Origin: Sipunculus nudus
Taxonomy: Eukaryota > Annelida > Sipuncula > Golfingiida > Sipunculidae
Assembly: GCA_026874595.1 (NCBI GenBank)
Contig: CM049310.1
Span: 8,742,001 to 8,806,000, forward strand
Direction: 5' to 3'
Length of the DNA: 64,000 nucleotides
Every line of letters starts with the position of its first letter. The first letter of the stretch is position 1. The translations under genes were made by a program, and so were the position numbers. The notes under the pieces were generated by a model. It saw only the letters and a program-made list of their open reading frames with translations. It did not search any database and was not told where the DNA came from. Below, piece after piece: positions 1 through 15,300 of this stretch.

Positions 1-219
1 GCAGTGGTTTGACTTATCCACCTGAAATTTTTTATATGTATACATCTTGGATAGCTTTCTCTTTTAAATAACAGGTGGTGCCACCTACAATCTGTTTACA
101 TGGCAGACATCCTTGCTAATATGCAACACATCTTACTCTATTTCCCCTTGCCACTCAATCCATGCCTCACTTAACCCGTCCATCTCGGATTTTGGCGGAT
201 ACACGTAGTCACTTGTGTT
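1..219 (-). repeat. Family D repeat, copy 1, cut by window edge
   Basis: Read on the minus strand, this segment matches the 5' parts of the copies at 33952 and 56629. Shared landmarks are the terminal block with GACTACTTGTATCCGCC, the block ending AAGGGGAAATAGAGTAAGAT/GAGGT, and a GGTGGTGCCACCT palindrome-like core near 74-86. It lies in the VPS11 intron upstream of the first visible exon and is truncated by the window start. The boundary near 219 is approximate. Confidence 0.7.
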
Positions 220-324
220 CCCTCTGTATTATATTACATACAGGTAGTTAAACCTTGGAGATCATAGTAAAATAAGGAATGCCTGTGTGATTTCAAAATA
301 TTACTGAAACTATATTACCTGCAG

Positions 325-3300
325 GTCACCTGTATGGCCGTACATGAGAACCTCAACTACATGGCAGTAGGATTTGGAAACGGATCAATAGTCCTGTTCA
401 AGGGGGATGTCACAAGGGACAGGTAATGATGATTTCTGAGAAGATAAAAGAAGACAGTGATTTTTATGCCCCCGCCACAAAGTGGCCGGGGCATATAGTT
501 TTACCCATGTCCGTCCTTCCGTTATTCCCAAATCAAACAGTTGTACGGACTTTTTTTCGCAATGCCTGCAGATATTGGCCTGATTTTTGGTGTGTGGGCA
601 GATATAGACCAGTTACAGATCGAGTTCGCGTTTCGTCCCGGTTGACCTACTTTTGACCGTTTTACGGCTCCTAAACTTAGAAAATTTCATGAAAAATAGA
701 AATTTCATGACAAATACACATGTACGGACTTTTCTTCGCAATACCTGCAGATATTGGCCTGATTTTTTGGTGTGTTGGCAGATAATGACCAGTTACAGAT
801 CGAGTTCGCATTTCTTCCCAGTTGACTTACTTTTGACTGTTTTACTGCTCCTGAACATAGAAAATTTCATGAAAAATATGAAATTTCATGACAAATACAC
901 ATGTACGGACTTTTTTTCGCAATGCCTGCAGATATTGGCCTGATTTTTGGTGTGTGGGCAGATATTGACCAGTTTCAGATCGAGTTCGCGTTTCGTCGCA
1001 GTTGACCTACTTTTGATTGTTTTATGGCTCCTGAACATAGAAAATTTCATGTAAAATAAAAATTTTCATGACAAATACACTTGAACAGACTTTTCTTTGC
1101 AATACCTGCAGATATTGGCCTGATTTTTGGTGTATGGGCAGATAATGCCCAGTTACAGATCGAGTTCACGTTTTGTCCCAGTTGACCTACTTTTGACCAT
1201 TTGACTGCTCCTGAACATAGAAAATTTCATGAAAGACAGAAATTTTCATGACAAATGCATATGTACTGACTTTTTTTCCTCAATGCCTGCAGATACCACC
1301 CTGATTTTTTATGTGTGGGCAGATAATGACAGTTACAGATCGAGTTCACGTTTCGTCCCGGTTGACCTACTTTTGATTGTTTTACGGCTCCTAAACATAG
1401 AAAATTTCATGAAAGACAGAAATTTTTATAGAAAATGCACATGTATGGTTTTTTTTTTCACAATGCCTGCATTTACTGGCATGATTTTTGGTGTGTTGCT
1501 TGATAATGACCCGTTACAGATCGAGTTTGCATTTTGCCCTTGTTGACCTATTTTTGACCATATGACACCTCCTGAACTTAAAAAATTTTTCAAAATTTTA
1601 CAAATGTTTCTAATTTGCCCCAGGTGGGGGCATTTGTGTCATTCCGACACATCTAGTATGATATACCGTCATATGTAAATAATTTTCACTATAAATCATA
1701 ATAAACATCACCAAACTTCAGACCACTTTTATGTAATCTTCAAACTGGTCATTCCAGCCATAATATATCACTTGCACAGTTTGCACTTGTGGTATAATGA
1801 TACCAAAATAACATATTACATTATGTATGAACATTAATGAGATTTTATTTATGGTAAAAATTTGCTTTTCTCAATACCCATTTGTGTAAAATTGTTCATT
1901 CCTGCAGAATTTCATCAAATATCTACATGTGTTTAAAAAATTTTGGTTATTTGACTTCAAATGAATTTGTTTTATGGTGCATTTTAGAAGTTACTTGTTT
2001 TTGTATATAAATAGAGGTATTATACCTTCATGTATTATTACTTTTATTGCACAATAATTTCACCAAAAATTGGCTTTCTGTTAATTCATTTGATGTTTTA
2101 TATTTCATCACAAAAAAGAAATTTGATAAAGAAATATTATGAATCTAATAAATCATGTCGTATTTCAGGCACAGCAAACAGAAACTGATATATGAAGGGC
2201 CAGATGCTATAACAGGTCTCGCCTTCAAATTAGCCGGCAAGACAATGTTTTTATATGTCACGACCTCAAACCATGTGATGTCTATAGCCGTGAACATGAA
2301 GGAAAAAGACCAGAGAACCACACAGGTAAATAAATATTACACATTTATATTGAGTAGTATGATTCTCTGTGTTTTTGTGTTTGTCCACTTTAGTGACAGC
2401 AATTGTTACATTCAAGTCTTCTGTACCTTTGGATGTTTTTTTTTTCCAGATTTGAGTGTCATATATTTTTTATTACTAATAAGATCTTGCCTGATGAAGT
2501 TTTTTACTCTGATGTCTGATGTCATGACAGATACCCTTATATTCTTTTGTTTTTGTACAGAACAAAGTATTGTGGGAAAAGTGTATCTGTAGTTTTTCAT
2601 TGATTACCAGTTATGTACTGCAGTCAAGACAAGCAAATCTCAGAGTGTAACTGAGACCAATCAATTTGAGATCAAAATTGAGACCATATGATCTGAGACT
2701 TGAGACCAAAGGATCCAAAGACCTCAAGACCACATGTTTTCCCAGCTATCACCTACTCCCATATACCAGAGTTGGTGTTCCCAAGATACATCAATTAACC
2801 CTTCATAAGCAGTTGGTGTTATAGTGACACCAAGCCAACATACATAAAAAAATCAGTCTGAACATATATTCTATTATGATGAGAACTAAAAATTGAAGCA
2901 GAAAACAATCACACATGTATGCATTGTATGGTGCATACTTTATAAGCCTGAATTTCTGCATAGTTTAGACCTTAATTAAAACTGACACCATTTGACCTGA
3001 GACCAAGACCAGGACCTCTGCATGCCTGCCAAATCACTCTTTTTTAAATGAGTCACTCTTTTTGTAGGGTTTGCTGGAAATGACACTGATTACTCTTTTT
3101 CACTCTTTTTATTCAGCAGCACTCTGTGTTTCATGTGTTTCTTTGGTGAAATTTCAATATATGCTATTTCTCTTCTACTTTTAACAGTCCAATAAGAACA
3201 AGAATGGGACATTTCGCAATTTTTTGTGTGCAATTGTCCAGCATGTGTCATGACATGTTAAAAATGCCCTTATTTTCATGCAGGGGGATGTGCACCTTGT

Positions 3301-6300
3301 ATGTTCCTGACTTTGCGAACGATATGCATCAATATATGTACACAATTGTGGTATGGGAAGCACATCTTTATTCAGTCTGTGATAAAAAATGGGGAATTGA
3401 CACTTATTTTACTCTTTTTATTCACTCTTTATTTCAATGAAGTCTACTCTTTTTTTCTGTAACAGTAAGTCTTTTCTTTGGGGTCATTTACCTTTGGCAG
3501 GCCTGCTCAGAGACTGAGACTCAAAAAATGTCTCAAGATATTTTGAGTTTCACAGCTTTTATGTTCATTTACACATTTAAGATGACTGTTAATCTTGTTT
3601 AACATGTCAGTATGTTTTACATCTGACGTTACTGTCTACATTTTTTGTGTGTGTGTGTGGGGGGGGGGTATTTTTCCATTGTGTATGGTGTATGCCAAAT
3701 AAGTTATCAATAACAAAGCATGAGACTTAAGACCAGTTTGTATGTTTACTTTACAGACCATTTTGGATCAACATGGCTGCCCCCTGCACTGTGCTGTCAT
3801 GAGTGACATGACTCAGGATAACCAGTTCATCATCGGAAGAAAAGACGTAAGTCTTTGAGAAAAGCAACAAAATATATAACCCTAAACATATATTAAGTAA
3901 GCATATAAACCAGTGTTTCAAACTTTCACCAAAATTTCAGTTGAAAAGTACAGATTGCTTTACACTTAAAAGTCCAAACTGTATAAAACCATGCTAGATA
4001 TTTACAGAGAATCAGATGGAACAACAGTATACCATGTTTGACCTGATAGGTCTCAGGTGCCAGACATTTGAGAATGTGCCTTTTCTGACCCTTAAAGAGT
4101 GTCCCCCCCCCCCCCTGAATTGGGACCCAACTCTGTCAAATCATGGACTGACCACCCTAGTGATGTTTGGAAATATCTGTCCCCAACAATTCCCAATTTG
4201 ATTCATTCTTTGGTCTTCATTTGAATAGAAATGTGCAATTTATATGACCAATTCATGACTGAAGGAAATGGCCACTTTGGATTGTTGTTGATGAGTAATT
4301 TGTCAGGAACTACAAGTTTACTTCTTACTGGTATAATGGCAGGGGTTTTTATTAGGTCTAATACAGTATATTCTTTTAAAACTCAATTGGTGAAGAAGAA
4401 TGTTTTGTTCAAAAACTAATGTACTGTGAGCAGCTGTCAGTCTGTGCGGTCTGAAGTTAAGGCGTACATGTGTTCCCATAATAAATAAATATTGAAGACC
4501 AATGGCCCACATTGCATCCCATCACTAAGCATAAGCTATATTCCAGTTAAGTATTTGTGTGTTTAAACTATTTTCAGGCAGTTTACTTTTATCAGCCTGA
4601 TGGCAGAGGGCCATGTCTGGCATTTGAGGGAGAGAAACTGCGGCTCCATTGGTTCAGGGGTTACCTTGTCGTTGTGGGCAGAGAGAGTAAAGGAATTCCC
4701 AGGGTTGGGCCAGGGTGAGTTCACTACATACTCCATCCTAAACTTTTTTAAAGCGTACCAGCCGTATATATGGTATGCATATATTCTGTCTGTTCTTCTG
4801 TTTGATGACCTGCACATTGGGTGCCTATAAATGAATTTCACTGAAATGTTGTCCTTCATGAAAGGTATCTTGATTTTGACCAAAACATGGATACAATCAC
4901 ATATGTTTTACTATTATCACTGTTGTACATCTGTCTTTATTGAATGAATAAATTGGGTGCTAACATGAAGTTGATAAGTTAAATACTTTTAATGATTCAG
5001 CATTTAGGAAACATTGGTTTCTCTTTGGAATTGAGTCATAAATGAAAATTGTTTAAATGTTTATTCAAGTATGCATATATTGAAGACTGTCTAATTTGCT
5101 ATCTTTACTATTTTTGTGAATGACATGACCAGAGCAATATATGAATGTATGTTCCATGTATAGTTAGCATACCCAATTAATTCTGAAAGGTTTAAAAGCT
5201 GTTTTGAGTATACATTTGGTTACATAACCACCACAGTGCTTACGTTCTGATCTTCACTTAACCAACAGCAACAAAAAATATGCACTTTTTTTTTAAAGAT
5301 TACATTTAATTAATGTATGAATTATCTTCCATTTTACAGCTTCTGTGATGTGGTTCACCAATGACAGACTCATAAGAGGAAATAAATTTAATGCTTTTAA
5401 AGTATTTGCTTCCAGTTTTTCCTTTCAAACAAATAAATTAAAATATGTAAAGTGCTGTTGATTTAGCAAGCTTTCACATTCAGCTGAGTGATTAACACCA
5501 TAAAATAATAAAGGTCTTTCCAAGGATGAGATATATTAATTTCTCAGTCAGTCATCTGATCTGTCTTCTGAGTGTAATGACAAAGTGTATTAAATTCTGT
5601 TTTAGTGGCGCTGAAATGAATCTGGTAACAGTGTATGATATACAGAATAAATTCATTGCCTATTCTGCCCCTGTCCCTGAAGTGGTGGATGTGTTCAGTG
5701 AATGGGGTACATTACATATTCTGGGAGGAGATGGCAAGGTTAGTTTAAATATTTAGAAAATTACATTTAAATATTTTCATTGATAAACATGAAGAAAACA
5801 CTATTTGTGTTGAGATTTCTTCCTCTTGATACAAAATAGAGTTTTGTTGTCATGTTGGGTATTTGGCAATTACATACACTAAAAGAATGCCCAGGGTAAA
5901 TAGGGGGAGATTCAAGGTCAGTGTTAAATATTGACAGAGTCAAACTGATACTTCTGGTTTTAAAATAAAGGAGATGCATGTATATATGTTTAACTCAACA
6001 TCTGTCCTATTTTAAGCTTTTTCTATAATTACTGGGACATTTTTTTGTGATCAATATAACACAATTTCAGTTTAACCATGAACTCTTAGATTTCTGTTTG
6101 GAGCTAAAATAAAGCAAGCTGGTTCCAATATTTAGGAATATTAATGGATTTAGAGGATGAAAGCAGTTTTCTCATTCACTGTACATGTATATTCTAATGG
6201 TCATGAAGTACTTCAGAATTGTGAGACATTTAAAATATAGTATTGTTATATGATAACCAGTACATGCCTTTATCAGTACATATTTTAATATCTAGATGTA

Positions 6301-9300
6301 CCAACTGCAAGAAAAAGACACTCAGAGCAAGCTTGAGATGTTGTTCAAGAAAAATATGTATGTCCTGGCAATAAGGTAAGTTTGATATCAGATGCTCCAG
6401 TTGTGTGTATAATGATGTGCTTCACCCATTTCTAAACAAAATGCAGAGGCACATTCCCATTTTTCTTGAAAATTCATATATGTTAAATTACACAGCTGCA
6501 AATGTATAAACTGCAAGACAAATTCTGAAATTTACTCAAATTTATTTCATTCCAGCTTAGTCTGAAAGAGGTTTTGGAAGTCTGAAGAACGTTTAAATTT
6601 CCTGGGGAACTATCATAATACAGATTTTGTATATTTATCCATTACAAAGGAAATCCCATGTTTCTATGAACCTTTTTTTCCTGGAAATGTCTGAATAAAA
6701 TGGTATCTTGTCAACAGACAAGTAGCTGTGCCCTTAGCCCCTATTAAGAACATGATACTGTAGTAAAAATATTAAACAGTCACATTGCTTGTTGATTTTT
6801 TAGGGGTGGTGGGGTTAAAATGACCTGTTTCTAATACACATATTTTCAACAGTCTTGCCCAGAGCCAGCACTATGATCAGGATGGTATTGTAGACATCTT
6901 CAGACAGTATGGTGACCATCTATACAGGTGAGAAGCAAAATCAAAGTCTTTTATTGGTTTTCAGAATTTCAGGACATACTTTGACACCAAAAAACATAGC
7001 CCACTAAATTATTAAAACATCATGAAACCTCATGGTGTTGAATGTTCATTTGTCCAATTTCCTGTTTGTGATGATGTAATAAGCTTGAAGATAAGAAAAC
7101 TGCATCAACAAGTAAGACTCACTTTAATTTTAAAAAAGTCAGAGATGCTGATATTTTCTATAGGCCCCTTTGTCACTGAGGTTTTACTCTAACTAGATAA
7201 TAACTAGATAATAAAGCAGGATACTATTGTAATCATTTTGTGGAAAAAAATAGTGGACAAGGTAATGGACTCTATTGGTGAAAGTGATAATTTCAGACCA
7301 GGTAGATTGTTTACTGGTAGTGAATAATCATCCCAGTGACTGTAATTTACTTTTAATTCAAGAAAAATGCCATGCATTATGGTAAGAATTGTGTCTTTTG
7401 AATATATTTTTGTAACACTTTTCTCCTTTCAGCAAAGGAGATCATGATGGTGCCATACAGCAGTACATCAAAACTATTGGTAAACTGGAGGCCTCGTATG
7501 TTATAAGAAAGGTGAGCCCTAGATAGATATAAGTTTTAGGCTTTCAAAAGAACTTTTCAAATGACCAGAATTATCATAAAAACTTCCATTATACATGAAG
7601 TTCACAACGTATTTTTATGACACTCATGGAAACCCAGTTGCATAACAACAATTACTGTTAAATCTTGAAGGTAAGGTTTTCAATAAAGATTTAAAAAGAT
7701 ATCAGACCTTTTCTTGAAAGGTCCTTATAAGGTTCAAATTTAGCACAACAAAAATCTAAAATGTCATAAAGGGAGGTACAAGCTAAATGCACAAAGTATA
7801 TTGTCATTGATAGATTTGTTCATTATTAACATATGTTCTATTATATGTTAATGCCTTAAATGTTAATGTTAGGCAATTTCTTTTCAGTTTTTGGATGCTC
7901 AGAGGATTCACAATCTGACAGCTTACCTTCAAGCTCTACACAAGAACCAGCTGGCTACAGAGGATCATACCACTCTTCTACTAAACTGTTACACTAAACT
8001 CAAAGATGTCTCCAAGCTGGATGAGTTTATCATGGTATGTTCTCAGCAATGTTATTACATATATATGTGTATGATTTGCTTTTTTCAGAGCGATTTAGTG
8101 TTAGCCATGGAACACTAATCAACACAGTATAATGAATTATCTTTTTTTTTTATACAGTCTAAAGACTCTTAAATATAAAGATCCCTATCTAATATAGTTT
8201 CAGTTATATTGGTTTTCACAGGTTGCAGCAGCCATATGCACCTGTTTTTGCCATGTTCTGGGAAAAATGTCATGAATGTTTGTTATAAGTCATGAAAAAG
8301 TCATGAAAATTGATATGCTGAAAGTGTCAGTAATCCAATTGCAATCTTCAAAGACTGCAGTATTCTTTTGCTACATGAAATTTGTCCTTGCATGTTGGTT
8401 TTGTACCTTTATGAATAGAATACATTGTGATTGTCTGATTACGGTATGACAGATGACAGCAACTAATGGGTGACTTAACAATTAATGCTATGTAAATTTA
8501 TGAACTACATAAGAAAGCTGTCAACTGTTGTATAAGAAAACCTCTAAATATAATATTCTGCGTTATAATGTAATAATCTGAAAAATGTATAAATATTCTC
8601 ATTTCTGCTCAGACAAAGGATCGCGAGGTAGACTTTGATGTAGAGACAGCTATTAAAGTATGCCGTCAGGCAGGATACCACCAGCACGCATTGTTCCTGG
8701 CTGAGAAACACAAACAGCATGAGTGGTACCTCAAGATACAGCTAGAGGACATCAAGAACTACCAGAGTGCACTGGAGTATATCGGAAATCTGGAATTCTA
8801 TGAGGTCAGAAATAAATCATCATGATATTTTCATGAAAACAATACCAAAGATGCCAGAGTGTATACAAAATGTTTTGAATTATCTAGTTACGATCTTTCA
8901 GTGAAAAGGATGCCATAATATGAGTACATTGGAAATCTAAAATTCTTTGATTGAAAACTAAACCTGTAGGGTGTTTCTGCCAAAATCTGCTAGAGGGAGC
9001 TACAGTATGTGGGGAATTTAAAATGCCATGAGGTTGGAACTAAATCATCATGATGACATATAAAATATGTAAGGAAAAACTAGAGTATATTTAGAATATA
9101 AAATTACATAAGGGTTGATATAGTATTCACTTATGACTTCTCAAAGTGAATTGAAATCTAATATTTTATTAACACTCATTTAGCCTGCAATTAAAAATGT
9201 TCCCATGGTGATGGACTAGTCATCAGTTGAGGATTTGCTGCACATACATGTTAAGATGAGAGAGGAAAATGGACAATTATGTTGGTCATTCCTTTATGTA

Positions 9301-12300
9301 TGAAGGTTTCAGTAAGAATCACATCAGATTTTTCATATATAGAGTTTATTTTCACAAGTATTTGCACCTTAATAAGGCTTCTTCTCAAGACATTATGAAG
9401 AAGTCTATTTGTTTATGAAAACATGTGAAAAGAAATGGCAGTCTACAAAAAAGGGTGTCATTTTCATTATTTTTTATTTCACATTCGTTAATGTGTGTAT
9501 GTAATTGTGTAATTGTTGATAATAATCAAACCATTTCTGGCTTTTCATTCAAAATTAAGTGAAAATATACATTTTTTAACAGGCTGAGAATAACTTAAAG
9601 AAATATGGCAAAATCCTGATGAGTGAAGTACCACAAGAGACAACAGATGTATTGAAGAGACTGTGCACAGATTACCAGCCAAGAGACAGTAAGAACGTGA
9701 ACGTTCATGTGTATACCATAGGGCAGGAAGTAATGAAGTTACACTTAGTTCTAAATGTGGGTCAAGGTTTGCTTTGCAGTGACACAGATACAGCACAATA
9801 TTGCTTATATAGCACCAGTAAAAATAAACATGCTTGTAATATATTAGTGAATCGCTCATCAAAATGGTAATCAAAATATTACTGCACAGTTTTAATTTGC
9901 CTCAGTTACTGATGTACTTTTAAGAATTTTCTCGTAAGATTTTCTTATTGTTAATTTTCTGAGATGGTGAATGTGATTATTAAAAATTTATCTGCTTTCA
10001 AAAGCTGTTCATTGATTAATATTAAATGAATACAGGCTATATGTAGTGATTTTTTTTTATCGGTACAGAGAACCAATAAATAAGAACCACAAAAAGTTAA
10101 AAGTGTTTAAAGTACACATGTTAATGCATGTCACAGACCCAGCCTAAAATAAATAGTTTAAATGTGTAAATGGCAACATTCATATTTCACAGACTGTAAT
10201 TATTTTAATTTTACTCAAAAACCTTTAGAGTTCAAACCTGTGTAAGAGTCATGACAATGTAACATTGTAGAAGAAATCAATCGTATTCGTTTCATTTACT
10301 CCACAGGAAGAAGTTAGTTTCAATTATTAAAGGGTTGCTTATGAGATTTTTTTATTCCAAAGAATTATGTAATTACAAGATGATTCATAAATTTAAAGCA
10401 GGCAACCTAAGCCAGCAAAGAAGGCAGAAAACATGCATCATTTTTCAAACTGTACTTGGACCTATATGTCAGCTACTCTTAATGGATGTTTTTTAGCTCA
10501 GCTGACTTTCAGTCATGCTGAGCTATAGCGATCACTCTTTGTCTGTTGTCCGTATGTCCGTCTGTCCGTTAACCTGGTACAAATCATAACCGCTGGACTT
10601 AGAATCTTGTAACTTGACATTCTGAGAGGTCGATGAAAAATCTCCCAGGAAACCAGAAATTAGGTCTCTGTTACCCATATCCTTCGAGCTATTGGGCCCC
10701 AAAGTACCCCCCAGAATAGTAAAAATTTAAACAAAAACTTCAAAATCTCATTAACTACATCACTGATGGTCATGATTTTTTGCATACATATTGATCATGA
10801 GATGTTTCATCAGTTTCTGCAGACCAGTGACGCCACCTGTATTTTTCAATATTTTACAAATGGTTTTCTCTATTTTTAGACCTTTTAAAATGTGAACATC
10901 TGTTAACAGGGCACAAATCGTAAAGACTGGACCCAGAATCTTCATTCTTTACAAACAGGGAGACCCAGGAAAAGTCTCCATGGAAACCTGAAATTAGGTC
11001 TCTGTTACCCATATTCTTTGAGCTGTGGGGCTCCCAATTACCCCCCAGAATAATGGAAAATTTGATAAAAAAAACTGCAACATCTCAGTAACTACATCAC
11101 TGATGGTCATGATTTTTGGCATACATATTGATCAAGAGGTGTTCCATCAGTTCCTGCAGACTGTTGGCGCCACCTGTATTTTTTCAAATTTTTACAATTT
11201 TTTTTTCTCTATTTATGAGACCTTTAAGGATGTAGTTATCTGTCAACAGGGTACAAATCGTAATGACTGTACCTAGAATCTTCTTTCTTGACACACAGGG
11301 AGACCCATGAAAAGTCTCGATGGAAACCTGAAATTAGGTCTCTGTTACCCATATCCTTTAAGCTATGGCACTCCAAAGTACAGCTCGGAATAATGGAAAA
11401 TTTGATACAAAAGCTGAAGTATCTGAACAACTAATGCAGAGATCACCATAATTGTTTGCATGGATATTGATCATGGAATGTTTCATCAGTTTCTGCAGAC
11501 TGGTGGCACCACGTATATTTGTTCAGGTTTTTTACGAATTTTTTCTTTACTTTTGCGTCCTTTAAAGATATGAACATCTGTTAACAGGGCACAAGTTGTA
11601 TAGACTGGACCTAGAATCTTCATTCTTGACACACAGGGAGACCCATGAAAAGTCTCCATGGAAAACTGAAATTAGGTCTCTGTTACCCATATCCTTTAAG
11701 CTGTATGGCTCCAAAATACCCCTAAGAATAATGAAAATTTGATACAAAAACTGCAGTATCTCAATAACTACGACACTGATGGTCATGATTTTTGGCATAC
11801 ATATTGATCATGAGGTGTTCCATCAGTTTCTGCAGACTGGGTGCACCACCTCTATTTTTTCAAATTTTTACGAATTTTTTTCTCTATTTTTGAGACCTTT
11901 AAAGATGTGGTCATCTGTCAGCAGGGTACAATTCGTAACAACTGGACCTAGAATCTTCATTCTTGTCATGCAAGGAGGCCCATGAAAAGTGTCTGTGGAA
12001 ACCTGAAATTAGGTCTCTGTTACCCATATCCTTCAAGCTATAGGACTTCGAAGTATCCCTCAGAATAATGGAAATTTTGATACAAAAGCTGAAGTATCTG
12101 AACAACTAATGCAGAGATCACCATGATTCTTTGCATGCATATTGACCATTAAGTCTTTTTATTAGTTTCTGCAGACTGGTGGAGCCACCTGTATTTTTTA
12201 CGCATTTTTTCTCTATTTTTGAGATATATAAATACAGACACAATCTTGGCCTGTTGGTTAATCTGTTTGATGCTTCAGTTGATTGGGTATATACTACCAT

Positions 12301-15300
12301 TCAGATGATAAAATTTCCTTTTGCGAATCTCAGTCAGCTGAGCGTCATGACCCATGGGTCACTTGTTTATCCATTGGATAGCTGCTCAGGTAAACACATA
12401 ATTTCGCCAATGTGAGGTGTATGTTAAATGTTATCCAGGGTACTTGGTAAGTTTTAATAAAGAGAAGGAAGTGATAATCCACAGGAGGAAAATCAGATGA
12501 GCACCAGGATCTTGGGCAAGTCAAAGAAAAATGACTTCTTCTTGATGCCAGTACAAATATCTCTCCAGGATAATGGAAATCTGTTGAAAACGGTTTAGTT
12601 TTGCTGCTAACAAGCAAACAATAAAAAAAGGGAGAACATAACATTCCTTGGCAAAGTTATTAATAGAACTTAAGATTGCCACAAGCTCGGTGATTTGAAA
12701 TAATTTTCTCTGTCAGAAGGGTAAATTGAAACAGTGAGTGATTACTGTGGATTCAGAAGTAATTGTGGTGGAATTTTATGTTTCATTTTCTAAAAATGAC
12801 AAAACTTGGCATAGTGATATAAAAGCTCCTATTTATTGCACTTTAAACATTGCTGATGTCAGTGAACATAACATATAGGGCTTGACATTAAAAAAAAGTT
12901 GCACCTTGACAGATGATTGGTAGGGGAATAACTCATTCTCATTGTAAAAACTTAAGTTATAATTGTAATGCCATCATAACACCATGATGGTTTTGAGAAA
13001 ATAAGTTTTTAAGAGCTTTGGGGTATTACAAATAAGTCAGCTGGTCATTGTTATGCAGGGGAATGTCTTAATTTGTATAACTTGCTCTAAGAACTACCAG
13101 TAGTTTAGACACACAAAAATATGTCTCAGTGACAGTTTTATTAGCCTGACATCACCAGGCATGCAATGATAAGCCCTGACCTATAATATCCTGAACACCA
13201 CAAAAGACATCTGGAGCCACTGTATATTATTGCTTTTAGCTTATATAATAGTCATATTCAGCAGACTAACACCAGCTTTATACATACATATGCTTACCTG
13301 CTTTATCCTTCTGCTTCAGAAATTTTATTGGACGCTGCTAATTCAGAAGGTAGGTGGTGGTGACGTTTATTTACATATGTTGTTTTCACTAATTCTTCAG
13401 TTGACTGCTGTGGTGCAGGTTTGTAATATCATACATTTTATTCTTTTCCAACTCTGCTTTAGGTCTGTATGAAATTGTTTTTCAAATAAACCTTTAATTA
13501 TCAGTTTATCATTTCACCTTTATATGTATTTTAAATAGCACTAGGTGAATAAATACATGATGAAAGTTTGCAGAGCAGTTTACACTAGTTTCTCATTCAG
13601 CCACCAGGTGTCTCTTTAAGCACAGGACCAAAGCTCCCAAAGCAATTGTTTGGCAAGATGTTCTTGTTTTGACATTTTCTACAATTTGCTGGGTTGGGCA
13701 CATATAACTAAAATCACATATTTTGTGAGGAGATGCCATAATTGACATACAAAGATTCAAACACACATAGGGCACTGAGTTTCAGAAAAAAAATTGAACA
13801 AAATACCTTTGATAACATAGATATATGATACCACCAAAAATCAGAAAATCAGCCTTTATGTATCAGTGTTTTATTATTTCTGTTTTGTCTCCAAAACAAA
13901 TAATTTCTAACAAACAATTCCTTTTAGTTTGAGTATATGTATAGTTCAGTAGCTGTTTTAAGTGTGGATATATATATTTTTTAAAGACCTGCCACCAGTT
14001 TCATATTCACCCACCTCTCTTTGCCTCCTGTGACACATCCATGCATGTACCATCATACCTTAATTGTCAGATCTTCTCTTATCTTGAGTGTGCAGAAATG
14101 CCATTCAATCTAGAGTAATGTTTCTTAATCAAAACTTTTATTACTTAGACATGTGCATAATATATATATATATGCGGTCAGTTAAAAGCAATATATTTAG
14201 TTTTTACACAGCACAGTATAATTTATAAAATGTCTTATTAAAGAATTCAGTCATGCAGCATGGCAATAGGTGCTTGTTTTCCTGTCACTTTCAGTTTTAT
14301 AGCATTACGCATTTCATTTTAATTTCAGCCTGCTAGTCATCTGTAACTTTTCATTGCTTAGCTTACCTTTCACAGGCTTTTTATCCAACTAATTAATGAA
14401 TCTTGATTTGATTTTCTTCAGTCATCTATAAAGGATGAAAAAGAGGTATATAAAGTACATTTGGTCACAGTATTATGAAAAATTATCAGCTATGAGTGAC
14501 TTGGACCCTTGAACTGAAATGACAGCAGCCCAGTCAGTGTTTGCCCTACAGTTTCTGTTTTCTTTCTATAAAACCATTTTCTGTCACCCTGCAAACTGAC
14601 TTGGATTTTGAACTTTATTACTTTTTCTGATTTAGACAATAATTTTTCCAATCATACACATGAAAAAATATTTAAAATTTCTCGTTAAGTAATTATTCGT
14701 CATATCAGTAATATTCAGTATTTAGAAATGGTAATTCAAGTAGATTTCTTTTAAAAAGTTTGCATGTGTGAGCATCTCAGTTTATCAGGGATCTAATTTT
14801 TTTGTTTGTTTAACTCAGTGTAAAACTTTTACATGATTTTCTAAATCCATAGTACTTTCTAACACATGACTACCATCATTATTACAGTGGTGTCACCTGC
14901 AGGCCTTTTTACAAATCTTTAACAAAAGTGAGAGCCTGTAGCCTTTTGAACATGTCCCATAAATTGACATATTGGTGTGATATAATTATAATAATGGATT
15001 ATTCTTCCTAGGTGGTTCACCAAAAATAGTCCGAGCTAATGCAGAAGAATTCATCCACATTTTTGTTAGCAATGCAGTGAAACTGACAGAATTCCTGGAA
15101 CACATGATTAGGGTGAGCATTCTGCGTTTGTCAAGTATTTTATGGAGTTTTAATTCTGTAAATTTGCATATATTGCTTATTTAATCCAAAAACTTTTATA
15201 AGTTTTAAATTAATAATAAGAGGCTGAATTGGAAGAGAAAAGGTATATAATCACAATAATGAGACTTCCTCACTGAACAGTACACTTTGAGTTTATGACA

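Noticed and set aside
426-1546. ORFs across the family A array
   Set aside because: A ~180 bp unit is near a multiple of three, which keeps frames open by chance. No motif is conserved in one frame more than another.
5339-5405. Acceptor-like TTTTACAG followed by CTTCTGTGATG as a VPS11 exon
   Set aside because: It hits a stop quickly in the needed phase and has no VPS11 similarity; the exon at 5606 continues the protein exactly.
14423-14446. Possible 24 nt micro-exon between VPS11 exons 11 and 12
   Set aside because: In the required phase it contains a TGA stop, and joining 9688 to 15012 already keeps the frame.
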